Shown here: positions 40,414-48,832 of the stretch, piece by piece
Layout: each line of letters begins with the position of its first letter
How positions within the stretch are numbered: position 1 is the stretch's first letter
Source of the DNA: Polaribacter porphyrae
Lineage (GTDB): Bacteria > Bacteroidota > Bacteroidia > Flavobacteriales > Flavobacteriaceae
Assembly (NCBI RefSeq): GCF_002954685.1
Contig: NZ_MSCN01000001.1
Coordinates: forward strand, 3,699,977 to 3,763,976
DNA length: 64,000 bases
Reading direction: 5' to 3'
Translations under genes and position numbers: made by a program
Notes under the pieces: model-generated
Databases searched by the model: none
Seen by the model: only the letters and a program-made list of their open reading frames with translations
What the model was told of the DNA's origin: nothing

Positions 40414-42795
40414 ATGAAATTTCTAAAAAAACTTTTAAAATTTGTTTTATTGCTGATGGTTTTAGTATTAATTGGAGCTTGGTTATATTCTTATACTTTA
40501 AAGCCTAATTATTCTGGAGAAATTGATTTAGCTATTATATCTGAAGAAGTTACTGTTTATTTTGATGATAATGGAGTACCACACATCAATGCAAATAATC
40601 AGGAAGATGCATACAAAGCTTTGGGCTATGTACATGCTCAAGATAGATTGTGGCAAATGGAATTGATTCGCAGAATTGCTCCTGGAAGATTGTCAGAGAT
40701 TTTTGGAAAAGATTTAATTAAAACTGATGTCTTTTTTGCTGGTTTAGGTATCGAAGATGCTGCAAAAAAAACAATTGAGAAGTTAGATGTAACTAGCGAT
40801 GCATATAGAATGAGCATCGCTTATCTAAAAGGTGTCAATGAATATATTAATGAAGGTGCAACACCTTTAGAGTTTACATTAATAGGTATTGAAAAAGAAA
40901 ACTACACTTTAAAGGATATTTACAATGTGTTTGGTTATATGTCTTTTAGCTTTGCTGTTGCTCATAAAACAGACCCGTTATTAACAGAAATTAAAGAAAA
41001 TTTAGGAGCTTCTTATCTTAATGAATTAATGAATGCTTTTACTAAAAATCTAACAATAAATAAAACAGATATTCAACCCATAAAAGCTGAATACTCAAAA
41101 GCAGTTTCTAGTTTGATGGATAAATTACCTGTACCAACTTTAATAGGTAGCAACTCTTGGGTGATAGCTCCAGAAAAGACAAAAAATGGTAAAGTTATTT
41201 TTGCAAATGACCCACATATTGGTTTTGCACAACCATCTGTTTGGTATCAAAACCATATTAAAACACCAGATTATGAAATTTACGGTTACAATATTGCTTT
41301 GATGCCTTTTCCACTTTTAGGTCATAATAAAGAATACGCTTACGGATTAACAATGTTAGCTAACGATGATTTAAACTTTTATATCGAAGAAAATAATCCT
41401 GAAAACGAAAACCAATATACAACCCCTGAAGGATTTAAAAACTACGAAATAAAAACCAAAACTATAAAAATAAAAGATGCACAAGACACCACTTTTCAAG
41501 TGAAAGTAAGTAACCATGGTCCTATTATGAATGGGATTAATAAAAATATAGCAAATGACAGACCAATAGCAATGAATTGGATTTATACGCAATTAGAAAA
41601 CCAAATGTTACAAGTTTCTCATGGAATTTCGCATGCAAAATCTTTAGCTGATTTTAAACAATCTGTATCTAAAATTCATGCTCCAGGTTTAAATGTAATG
41701 TATGGTGATGCTAAAGATAATATTGCTTGGTTTGCTGCAGCCAAATTATATCAATTAAGAGATAGTGTGTCTTCTAAAACGTATTTAGATGGTGCTTCTG
41801 GAAAAGATGATATTTTAGAGATTTTACCTTTTGATGAGAATCCACAAGCCATTAATCCAAAGCAAAATTATGTGTATTCTGCAAATCATCAACCAGATTC
41901 TGTAAGAGGAAAATTATATCCTGGCTATTATCAGCCACAAGATAGATCTCAAAGAATTGTAGATTTATTAGAAGCTAAAAATGATTTTACAAAAGAAGAT
42001 GTAGCAAAAATGATTTATGATGTTACTTCATCAAAAGTACCAGAAATAGCAAATAATATGTTGAAGTATATAAACAAAACTGATTTTAATCCTTCAGAAA
42101 AGAAAGCATTTGAAATGTTAAATAATTGGGATGGAAAATATGCTAAAGATGCAGTTGGTGCTACAATTTACAATCGATTTTTATATGAATTTTTAGTGAA
42201 TACTTACAAAGACGAATTAGGTGAGGGTTTTGATTTATTTATCAACTCACAATTACAAGATCAAGCTTTACCAAGTCAAATTGAAAGAGAAAATTCTGTT
42301 TGGTGGGATGATATTTCAACAGAAGAAAAAACTGAAAGTAGAGAGGAAATTATGACCAAATCATTTAAAAGTGCTTATGTTTTTTTAGAAAACCAGTTAG
42401 GTGCAAATGTTGATAATTGGCTATGGAAAAGAGTAATCTCTCTAGAGCATGAGCATGCTATTGGAAAAGCTGGTGGTGTTTTAAGAAAATTATTTAATGT
42501 AGGTCCTTTCGAAACTATTGGAGGTAATGAAGTCATAAATAATCAGATTTTTAAATTAAATAGCACAGGTATTTATAAAATTACAGCTGGTCCTTCTACA
42601 AGAAGAATTATTGATTTTTCTGATATAGAAAATTCTCTATCTATTTTACCTACAGGACAATCTGGTAGAGTATTTAGTCCATATTACAAAGACCAAGCTC
42701 AAAAATTTGTAGATGGTGAGTTTGTAAAGATGAGCCTCAATGAGGCAGATATAAAACAAAGTGAAAATGTTTTGGTTTTGAAACCAAGAAGATAG
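40414..42795 (+). CDS. Penicillin acylase family (Ntn hydrolase)
   Basis: Start at 40414 (MKFLKKLLKFVLLLMVLVLI) gives a signal anchor. The 793-residue protein is a self-processing Ntn amidase: chain A includes HAQDRLWQMELIRRIAPGRL, and the cut before Ser246 in IGSNSWVIAP frees the nucleophile. Family members hydrolyse penicillins, acyl-homoserine lactones or other N-acyl compounds; the true substrate is open. It should be periplasmic. Divergent from the sugar aminotransferase gene. Confidence 0.9.
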   Translation: MKFLKKLLKFVLLLMVLVLIGAWLYSYTLKPNYSGEIDLAIISEEVTVYFDDNGVPHINANNQEDAYKALGYVHAQDRLWQMELIRRIAPGRLSEIFGKDLIKTDVFFAGLGIEDAAKKTIEKLDVTSDAYRMSIAYLKGVNEYINEGATPLEFTLIGIEKENYTLKDIYNVFGYMSFSFAVAHKTDPLLTEIKENLGASYLNELMNAFTKNLTINKTDIQPIKAEYSKAVSSLMDKLPVPTLIGSNSWVIAPEKTKNGKVIFANDPHIGFAQPSVWYQNHIKTPDYEIYGYNIALMPFPLLGHNKEYAYGLTMLANDDLNFYIEENNPENENQYTTPEGFKNYEIKTKTIKIKDAQDTTFQVKVSNHGPIMNGINKNIANDRPIAMNWIYTQLENQMLQVSHGISHAKSLADFKQSVSKIHAPGLNVMYGDAKDNIAWFAAAKLYQLRDSVSSKTYLDGASGKDDILEILPFDENPQAINPKQNYVYSANHQPDSVRGKLYPGYYQPQDRSQRIVDLLEAKNDFTKEDVAKMIYDVTSSKVPEIANNMLKYINKTDFNPSEKKAFEMLNNWDGKYAKDAVGATIYNRFLYEFLVNTYKDELGEGFDLFINSQLQDQALPSQIERENSVWWDDISTEEKTESREEIMTKSFKSAYVFLENQLGANVDNWLWKRVISLEHEHAIGKAGGVLRKLFNVGPFETIGGNEVINNQIFKLNSTGIYKITAGPSTRRIIDFSDIENSLSILPTGQSGRVFSPYYKDQAQKFVDGEFVKMSLNEADIKQSENVLVLKPRR

Positions 42796-42797
42796 TA

Positions 42798-43037
42798 TTA
42801 AGATAAAATATTGACAATTAAAATTATAAATATTATTGTAATAAGCATATTATTAAAATGATGTCCATGTATGTCAAAATAGTCTTTTGATTTTTCTATA
42901 CCAAAAACTTACTCTTTATATTTGAATTTAGGTTTTTTAAAAATAGTTCTCCAAATTGAGCCATAAATCCACCTTAATGTACCACCAATAATATTACAAA
43001 TTAAATAAAACAATTCATAACCAAAAAAATCACCCAC
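42798..43037 (-). pseudogene. Small membrane protein gene with an in-frame stop
   Basis: Read leftward from GTG 43037, two bases after the nitroreductase stop: 42 codons (MGDFFGYELFYLICNIIGG..., ending KKPKFKYKE), TAA at 42911-42909, then 36 more sense codons in the same frame (VFGIEKSKDYFDIHGHHFNN, then a hydrophobic span) to TAA 42800-42798. Both halves look like protein of one gene: a basic aromatic segment followed by a span. Either the ancestral protein of 79 residues was cut by a stop codon, or only the first 42 residues are made. Sequence error is possible. Last gene of the 46.9-42.8 kb operon. Confidence 0.55.
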
Positions 43038-43039
43038 AG

Positions 43040-43777
43040 CTAAACTTCTTTATAAACATCCTCAAAAGGAATTCGAAAACGTTTACCATAAACACCTTCT
43101 GGTTTTTTGATGCCACAAGAAACTATCATATTTATTTCTGCTCCAGAAGATAAATCTAATAATCGTTTTACTCTAAACGTATCAGAACCTTCCATAGGGC
43201 AAGTATCATAACCTTCTGCAGCCATCGATAACATAAAATTTTGTGCTGCTAAACCACAAGTTTTATGAGCTACAATTCTCATATCAGATTGCCTAACTTG
43301 TCTATAAATAGGTTTAAAAAGTCCGATAATAGAAACCATAATGTATTTTAAAAAACCTAAAATACCTAGAAAATCAGCATATGCAAAAGGAATAATTTTT
43401 CCATAATAATTACGAGCTACTTTTTCCCTGTTGCTTTGTTTAGATTTTGGATTGTTTGCACCAAAATTACCATCAATAAATTTTAAATTGGCTTTAGCTC
43501 TCTGTTTCCATAAATCTTTTCTGGTTACAAAAACTACTAGCTGTTGTGCAGTTCTTGCAGCATTTTGGTTAAAACAAAAAGGTGCTAGTTTAGCAATAGT
43601 CTCTTTTGAAGTAATATGATAAAACTCCCACAATTGCATATTGCTACTATTTGGTGCTAAAGAAGCTTGTTCAATACATCTTTTTACAATTTTAGTTTCA
43701 ATTGGTTTTTCTGCATCATAAACTCTTACTGAACGCCTATAATTAATAGCTTCAGATACTGTTTTTTCTTTTAACAT
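43040..43777 (-). CDS. Nitroreductase-family flavoprotein
   Basis: The 245-residue FMN protein has the family N terminus AINYRRSVRVYDAEKPIE and the SLAPNSSNMQLWEFYHI segment at the flavin. The C-terminal MIVSCGIKKPEGVYGKRFR is typical. Length is greater than usual for NfsB-like proteins because of an inserted region of about 40 residues (about 95-150). It reduces quinones or nitro compounds, or has a biosynthetic role; the substrate is unknown. It lies 6 bases downstream of the AlkB-like gene, so it may provide or accept its electrons (inference). Confidence 0.85.
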   Translation of the reverse strand: MLKEKTVSEAINYRRSVRVYDAEKPIETKIVKRCIEQASLAPNSSNMQLWEFYHITSKETIAKLAPFCFNQNAARTAQQLVVFVTRKDLWKQRAKANLKFIDGNFGANNPKSKQSNREKVARNYYGKIIPFAYADFLGILGFLKYIMVSIIGLFKPIYRQVRQSDMRIVAHKTCGLAAQNFMLSMAAEGYDTCPMEGSDTFRVKRLLDLSSGAEINMIVSCGIKKPEGVYGKRFRIPFEDVYKEV

Positions 43778-43783
43778 AAATAT

Positions 43784-44818
43784 CTATGATAAGTTTTTTA
43801 GTTTTTTATTCATCACCCAAAACCAAATAGGAGGGAAAAGTGAAAGTAGCATCATACCTGGATAACCTGTAGGCATTTGTGGACTTTCAGGCAATGTTTT
43901 TAAAAGTTGATAGTGTTTACTTCCATTGTAATGATGATCTGAATGGCGAGATAAATTGAACAATAGTACTTGCCCTACTTGATGGTCTGAATTCCAAGAG
44001 TGATTTCTTTTAACACGTTCATAACGCCCATGATCATTTTGTTTTCTTAATAAACCATAATGTTCTATGTAGTTTACGGTTTCTAGCAAAATGATACCAG
44101 AAATTGCTGCGCCCAAAAATGCTAAAAGCACAAACTGACCAAAAATAAAATAAATACTCGTTAGTAAAATGATATTACAAATTGTATAAATAACCATTCT
44201 GTTTTGGTGATGAAACCAATAACGATTGGCTTCTTTCATTCTCTTATTTTCTAACTTCCAAGCTTGAATGTAACTAGTAAAATGAGAGCGAATCCAGAAA
44301 AAGAAAATCCATTCATTTTTTCTAGCAGTTGCAGCATCTTTTGGTGTGGCTACATTATAATGATGGCCTCCATTATGATAAGGTAAAAAATGTGTATTTA
44401 ATGAAGTTAGCAATAATATTTCTCCAATGAGTTCATCAAATCTATTATTTCTATGTCCTAATTCATGACCAACATTTATACCAATAACTCCACACATAAT
44501 TCCCATTCCAAAAATTCTTCCTGCAAGCTCTCCACCTGTTAAGTTAGGCTCTTGAATTATATAAAAAAAGAAAATCAAAAAAATAATTTGAATAGGTAAG
44601 GTTAAATACAAAAGGTATGTATATAATTTGTTTTCTTTCTCAATTTTTTCTTGATCTTTTGTAAAATTTTCTTTGTTTGGTTTTATAAAAAACTCTAGAA
44701 AAGGAACCAGCCCAAAAAATACAATAGCAGGTAAATGAGTTAGCCAGCCCTTGCTTGTAAAGGAGATATATACCACAATTGGCAGAATTAGAATTGAAAA
44801 ATATTTAAAAGCTTTCAT
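43784..44818 (-). CDS. AlkB-like membrane di-iron monooxygenase
   Basis: The 344-residue integral membrane protein has the full set of His boxes of alkane 1-monooxygenase: HELGHRNN (118-125), HNGGHH (148-153), RHSDHH (291-296) and the NYIEHYG motif (249-255) that parts AlkB from fatty-acid desaturases. About six spans. AlkB enzymes hydroxylate terminal carbons of alkanes or fatty acyl chains using a rubredoxin; none is nearby. The tight link to a nitroreductase and housekeeping genes suggests a native lipid-related job rather than growth on oil (inference). Confidence 0.88.
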   Translation of the reverse strand: MKAFKYFSILILPIVVYISFTSKGWLTHLPAIVFFGLVPFLEFFIKPNKENFTKDQEKIEKENKLYTYLLYLTLPIQIIFLIFFFYIIQEPNLTGGELAGRIFGMGIMCGVIGINVGHELGHRNNRFDELIGEILLLTSLNTHFLPYHNGGHHYNVATPKDAATARKNEWIFFFWIRSHFTSYIQAWKLENKRMKEANRYWFHHQNRMVIYTICNIILLTSIYFIFGQFVLLAFLGAAISGIILLETVNYIEHYGLLRKQNDHGRYERVKRNHSWNSDHQVGQVLLFNLSRHSDHHYNGSKHYQLLKTLPESPQMPTGYPGMMLLSLFPPIWFWVMNKKLKNLS

Positions 44819-44852
44819 AAACCTAACTAAAATTGAGTTCTAAAGATAGGAA

Positions 44853-45539
44853 TTAGTTACAAGCGTTCCAAATTACATCATTTGGAGTTGGAGCAACAAT
44901 AGAAATATTTTCTTTTGAAACAGGATGAATAAATTCAATTTTTCTAGCATGTAAATGAATACTTCCATCTTTATTACTTCTATTGAATCCATATTTTAAA
45001 TCTCCTTTTATCGGATATCCAATAGCAGATAATTGTGTTCTTATTTGATGATGTCTGCCTGTTTTTAAATCTATTTCTAGCAAAGAATAATTATCTAATT
45101 TTTGTATTATTTGATAATGTAAAACTGCTCTTTTAGAACCCGAAATTTCATGTTGATAAACTGAAGATTTATTATTTTTTGGATTCTTTTTTAAGAAATT
45201 AATTAAAGTATCTTTTTCTTTTTTTGGAGTTCCTTTTACAATAGCCCAATAGGTTTTGTTGATTTTTTTATCACGTAACATTTTATTTAAACGCTCTAAA
45301 GCCTTTGAGGTTCGTGCAAAAATAATCACACCAGAAGTTGGTCTGTCTAATCTATGTACAACACCTAAATAAACATTGCCAGTTTTCTTATACTTTTCTT
45401 TAATGTATTCTTTTACAACATCACTTAAAGGTGTATCACCAGTTTTATCACCTTGTGTAATATCTCCAGAGCGTTTGTCAACAATGATAATGTGATTATC
45501 TTCATGTAAAACTTGTAAGTTCTGTTTGTTTGAGTGCAT
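44853..45539 (-). CDS. RluA-family pseudouridine synthase
   Basis: The 228-residue enzyme has the catalytic Asp in VVHRLDRPTSGVIIFARTSK and GRHHQIRTQLSAIGYPIKGD near the C terminus. No S4 domain is present at the N terminus, unlike RluC/RluD, so it is a short member acting on rRNA or tRNA. Sits between engB (7 bases) and the AlkB-like gene (34 bases). Confidence 0.9.
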   Translation of the reverse strand: MHSNKQNLQVLHEDNHIIIVDKRSGDITQGDKTGDTPLSDVVKEYIKEKYKKTGNVYLGVVHRLDRPTSGVIIFARTSKALERLNKMLRDKKINKTYWAIVKGTPKKEKDTLINFLKKNPKNNKSSVYQHEISGSKRAVLHYQIIQKLDNYSLLEIDLKTGRHHQIRTQLSAIGYPIKGDLKYGFNRSNKDGSIHLHARKIEFIHPVSKENISIVAPTPNDVIWNACN

Positions 45540-45546
45540 CTTAAGA

Positions 45547-46158
45547 CTATTTAAAATCTTTAGCTACATCTTCGTTTACATCATCAATAAAATTCAAAAA
45601 CTCATCTCTACCCATTCCTGTTGAAGAAGAGGTAATAAAAGAAGTAGGTAAAGATTCCCAATGATTTAAAAGTTTCTTTTTGTAAGAAGTAATTTGTTTG
45701 TTGAGTTTTGAGCTACCCAGTTTATCTGCTTTGGTAAAAACAATGCAAAAAGGAAGTTGATTCTCTCCTAAAAAACGCATGAACTCTAAATCTATTTTTT
45801 GAGGATCGTGTCTAGAATCAATCAAAACAAATGTGCAAACCAGCTGTTCTCTCTCTTTAAAGTAGTTCTCAATAAAATATTGAAAAATTTGACGTTTCTT
45901 TTTAGAAACCTTTGCATAACCATAACCAGGTAAATCTACTAAAAACCAAGAATCATTTATTTTAAAGTGATTGATTAACTGTGTTTTACCAGGTTTTCCA
46001 GAAATTTTTGCTAAATCTTTACGCTCCATTAACATATTTATCAATGAAGATTTTCCAACATTAGAACGCCCAATAAAGGCATATTCAGGTATTCTATCTT
46101 TTGGAGCATTAATAACATTGCTGTTACTCATTACAAATTCAGCAGAGGTAATTTTCAC
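45547..46158 (-). CDS. engB: Ribosome-biogenesis GTPase EngB (YihA/YsxC)
   Basis: The 203-residue GTPase has P-loop GRSNVGKSS (30-38), G3 DLPGYGYAK and G4 TKAD, the EngB set. Needed for large-subunit assembly. Starts 12 bases after the abhydrolase gene. Confidence 0.95.
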   Translation of the reverse strand: MKITSAEFVMSNSNVINAPKDRIPEYAFIGRSNVGKSSLINMLMERKDLAKISGKPGKTQLINHFKINDSWFLVDLPGYGYAKVSKKKRQIFQYFIENYFKEREQLVCTFVLIDSRHDPQKIDLEFMRFLGENQLPFCIVFTKADKLGSSKLNKQITSYKKKLLNHWESLPTSFITSSSTGMGRDEFLNFIDDVNEDVAKDFK

Positions 46159-46170
46159 GAAAAAGAGTTT

Positions 46171-46935
46171 TTAAATTTTATTAGAAATTAACCAATCATG
46201 CAGAATTGTATTAAATTCTTTAGGTCTTTCCATCATTGCAGCATGCCCACATTTATCAATCCAAAACAATTTAGAATTTGGTAATAATTTATGAAAGTCT
46301 TCAGCAACTTCAGGAGGTGTAACTCCATCTTGTTTTCCCCAAATAAGACAACTAGGTTGTTTCATGTTTGGTAAATCATTAGCCATATTGTGCCTTATTG
46401 CACTTTTGGCAATAGATAAGGTTTTTAAAGCTTTCATTCTATCATTTACAGTAGCATATACATCGTCAACCAATTCTTTTGTGGCAATTTTTGGGTCGTA
46501 GAAGACGTCTTTCGCTTTTTGTTCAATATACTCATAATTTCCTCTTTTAGGAAAACTACCACCCATCGCATTTTCATACAGACCAGAACTTCCTGTAAGT
46601 ACTAAAGCACTTACTTTTTCTGGATAGTGTTTGGTAAAATATAAAGAAATATGACCCCCTAAAGAGTTTCCCAAAAGAATAGCACTATCAATTTTTTTAT
46701 AATTTAAAAAATCCTTTAAGTAGGCTGCTAAATTCTTGACATTAGTTTTAATAAGTGGCAAGGTATATAGAGGTAGTTCAGGAATTAACACAGTATAACC
46801 ATTTTTTGAAAAATGCTCAAAAGTATCACCAAAATTACTTAAAGCTCCCATTAAACCATGCAAAACAATGATTGCAGGTCCTTCTCCAGCTTCTGCATAC
46901 GTAAACTTACCTTCAGTTTTTAACTTGTCAGTCAT
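46171..46935 (-). CDS. Alpha/beta-fold hydrolase
   Basis: The 254-residue protein has oxyanion HGLMGALSN (26-34), nucleophile Ser in LLGNSLGGH, acid in WGKQDGVTPP and His in CGHAAMMERP. No signal peptide, so cytosolic. The nearest well-known relatives are MhpC/BioH-like esterases; a BioH-like part in biotin synthesis is thinkable since no other bioH is seen, but position gives no support. First gene of the leftward operon. Confidence 0.88.
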   Translation of the reverse strand: MTDKLKTEGKFTYAEAGEGPAIIVLHGLMGALSNFGDTFEHFSKNGYTVLIPELPLYTLPLIKTNVKNLAAYLKDFLNYKKIDSAILLGNSLGGHISLYFTKHYPEKVSALVLTGSSGLYENAMGGSFPKRGNYEYIEQKAKDVFYDPKIATKELVDDVYATVNDRMKALKTLSIAKSAIRHNMANDLPNMKQPSCLIWGKQDGVTPPEVAEDFHKLLPNSKLFWIDKCGHAAMMERPKEFNTILHDWLISNKI

Positions 46936-47044
46936 TGATTTTTAGTTTGATTGTACTCAAAGGGCAAATGTAATTCTTTTTTATTACATATAAATACTTT
47001 TAAAAAACAGTAAATAAGGGTTGTTAACAGGTTAAATTCCTTTG

Positions 47045-47066
47045 AAACAAAGAGAAATCTTTGTTT
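47045..47066. other. Hairpin with GAAA tetraloop upstream of the dcw promoter
   Basis: AAACAAAGA (47045-47053), GAAA, TCTTTGTTT (47058-47066): perfect 9-bp stem, followed by T-rich DNA. Lies between divergent genes, just before the MraZ repeats. Could be an operator or a rightward terminator. Confidence 0.45.
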
Positions 47067-47077
47067 TTATTAACAAT

Positions 47078-47107
47078 GTGGTAAAAAGTGGTAAAAAGTG
47101 GTAAAAT
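47078..47107 (+). promoter_or_regulatory. Triple MraZ-box-like direct repeat
   Basis: GTGGTAAAAA repeated at 47078, 47088 and 47098 (last copy ends T), an exact 10-bp period. MraZ is known to bind tandem GTGG-type repeats at the head of dcw clusters. Placed over the -33 region of the mraZ promoter (-7 TATTTTTG, 47113-47120), it would allow autoregulation. Confidence 0.72.
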
Positions 47108-47140
47108 TTACATATTTTTGATTTCAATAAATATTTTTAA

Positions 47141-47602
47141 GTGATAAGTTTAATTGGCGAATATGATTGTAAAGCAGATGCTAAAGGCAGAGTGATGTTT
47201 CCATCAGCTCTTAAAAAGCAGCTTGCCTCAATCTTACAAGAAGGTTTTGTCTTAAAAAAATCAATTTTCGAACCCTGTCTAGAGTTGTATCCTATGCAAG
47301 AATGGAATGTAGCAATGGCAAAGGTTAATAAAAAGAATAAGTTCATAAAAAAGAATAACGATTTTATAAGAGGTTTTACTGCTGGAGCAAAGTTAGTAGA
47401 ATTAGATGGTACAGGTAGAGTTTTATTGCCAAAATCACTTTGCACTCATTCAGGGATTAGCAAAGAAGTGATAATGGTTGCCTCTGTAAATATTATTGAA
47501 ATTTGGGATAAAGACAAGTATCATAAAGCTGTGCAAGCTGTATCTGAAAATTTTGCAGCGTTAGCTGAAGATGTAATGGGTAAAGATGACGATGATGAGT
47601 AG
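47141..47602 (+). CDS. mraZ: Transcriptional regulator MraZ
   Basis: The 153-residue DNA-binding protein starts at GTG (MISLIGEYDCKADAKGRVMF) with two AbrB-like SpoVT repeats: DAKGRVMFP and LDGTGRVLLP. Regulates the dcw genes from tandem sites upstream, which are present. Its stop lies within rsmH (17-base overlap). Confidence 0.96.
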   Translation: MISLIGEYDCKADAKGRVMFPSALKKQLASILQEGFVLKKSIFEPCLELYPMQEWNVAMAKVNKKNKFIKKNNDFIRGFTAGAKLVELDGTGRVLLPKSLCTHSGISKEVIMVASVNIIEIWDKDKYHKAVQAVSENFAALAEDVMGKDDDDE

Positions 47603-48494
47603 TTATCACGATTCTGTTTTACTTAAAGAGAGTATTGATGCATTGGCTGTAAAAGAAGATGGCGTTTATGTTGATGTAACTTTTGGAGGAGGAGGTCATT
47701 CAAAAGAAATTTTAAAAAGGCTGGGTAAGAATGGAAAGCTATTTGGGTTTGATCAAGATCCTGATGCTTTAGATAATATCATTAAGGATGATAGGTTTAC
47801 ATTAATTCCTGAAAATTTTAGGTACATCACTAGGTTTTTAAGATTTAACGGAGTTAGAAAAGTAGATGGAGTTTTAGCTGATTTAGGTGTGTCTTCACAT
47901 CAATTTGATGAAGCAGAAAGAGGGTTTTCAATTCGTTTTGATGCAGATTTAGATATGAGAATGAATCAGAAGTCGAAAAAATCTGCTAAAAAAATCATTA
48001 ACGAATATTCTGAAGAGAAGCTTGCTGAAATCTTTTTTTTATATGGAGAGTTGAGAAACTCAAGAAAATTAGCAAGAACTATTGTTCATGAACGATCTAG
48101 TAATCTAATAGCGACTAGTTTTCAATTAAAAGAAGTTTTGAGAGCTTATTTACCTAAAAATAGAGAACATAAAATATTAGCTCAAATTTTTCAAGCTATT
48201 AGAATTGAGGTAAATGAAGAGTTAGATGTGTTAAAAGAGTTTTTACAACAAATTCCAAATTTGTTAAATGATGAAGGAAGATTAAGTGTCATTTCTTATC
48301 ACTCTTTAGAAGATAGGTTAGTAAAAAGATTTATAAGAACCGGTTTGTTTGAAGGCGAACCAGAAAAAGATGTGTTTGGTAATTCTAATGAACCTTTAAA
48401 AAAAGTAGGTAAGTTGATAATTCCATCGCAAGAAGAAATCAAAATAAATAACAGAGCTAGAAGTGCAAAATTAAGAATTGCAACTTTAAAGTAA
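47586..48494 (+). CDS. rsmH: 16S rRNA (cytosine-1402-N4)-methyltransferase
   Basis: The 302-residue SAM-dependent enzyme has VDVTFGGGGHSKEIL, GFDQDPDAL and GVLADLGVSSHQFDEAERGF, then VISYHSLEDRLVKRF near the C terminus. Start at 47586 (MTMMSSYHDSVLL) or at the ATGs two or three codons on. Second gene of the dcw operon. Confidence 0.96.
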   Translation: MTMMSSYHDSVLLKESIDALAVKEDGVYVDVTFGGGGHSKEILKRLGKNGKLFGFDQDPDALDNIIKDDRFTLIPENFRYITRFLRFNGVRKVDGVLADLGVSSHQFDEAERGFSIRFDADLDMRMNQKSKKSAKKIINEYSEEKLAEIFFLYGELRNSRKLARTIVHERSSNLIATSFQLKEVLRAYLPKNREHKILAQIFQAIRIEVNEELDVLKEFLQQIPNLLNDEGRLSVISYHSLEDRLVKRFIRTGLFEGEPEKDVFGNSNEPLKKVGKLIIPSQEEIKINNRARSAKLRIATLK

Positions 48495-48501
48495 TTGGAT
48501 A

Positions 48502-48828
48502 ATGGCAAAAGTTAAACAAGGGGTTTATGATATTTTAAAAGGGAGTTTTCTAACAAATGAATCTTCCTACAAAAACTGGCGAATAATTCTATTTGTGGTT
48601 TTATTGCTATTAATAATGATAACAAGTGCACACAGTGCAGATAAAAAAGTAATAACTATTGCAGAACTTAATAAAAAGAAAAGAGAGTTAAGGGCAGAAT
48701 ATGTTGATACAGGTACCATTTTAATGCGAATGAAAATGGAATCTAATATTAGAGAAAAAGCAATAAATAGAGGGTTGAAACCTTCAGAAAATCCCCCAAA
48801 AAAAATAAAAATAACGTATAAAGATTAA
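48502..48828 (+). CDS. ftsL: FtsL-like cell-division protein
   Basis: The 108-residue single-span protein (span about 27-46, IILFVVLLLLIMITSAHSAD) with a short coiled coil (residues 55-80) after it. Sequence is not like E. coli FtsL, but topology and place between rsmH and ftsI are right; this is the Bacteroidetes FtsL-like family. Confidence 0.85.
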   Translation: MAKVKQGVYDILKGSFLTNESSYKNWRIILFVVLLLLIMITSAHSADKKVITIAELNKKKRELRAEYVDTGTILMRMKMESNIREKAINRGLKPSENPPKKIKITYKD

Positions 48829-48832
48829 TCAA

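Noticed and set aside
46171..46935. BioH for biotin synthesis
   Set aside because: General alpha/beta hydrolase motifs only; position gives no link to the bio genes.
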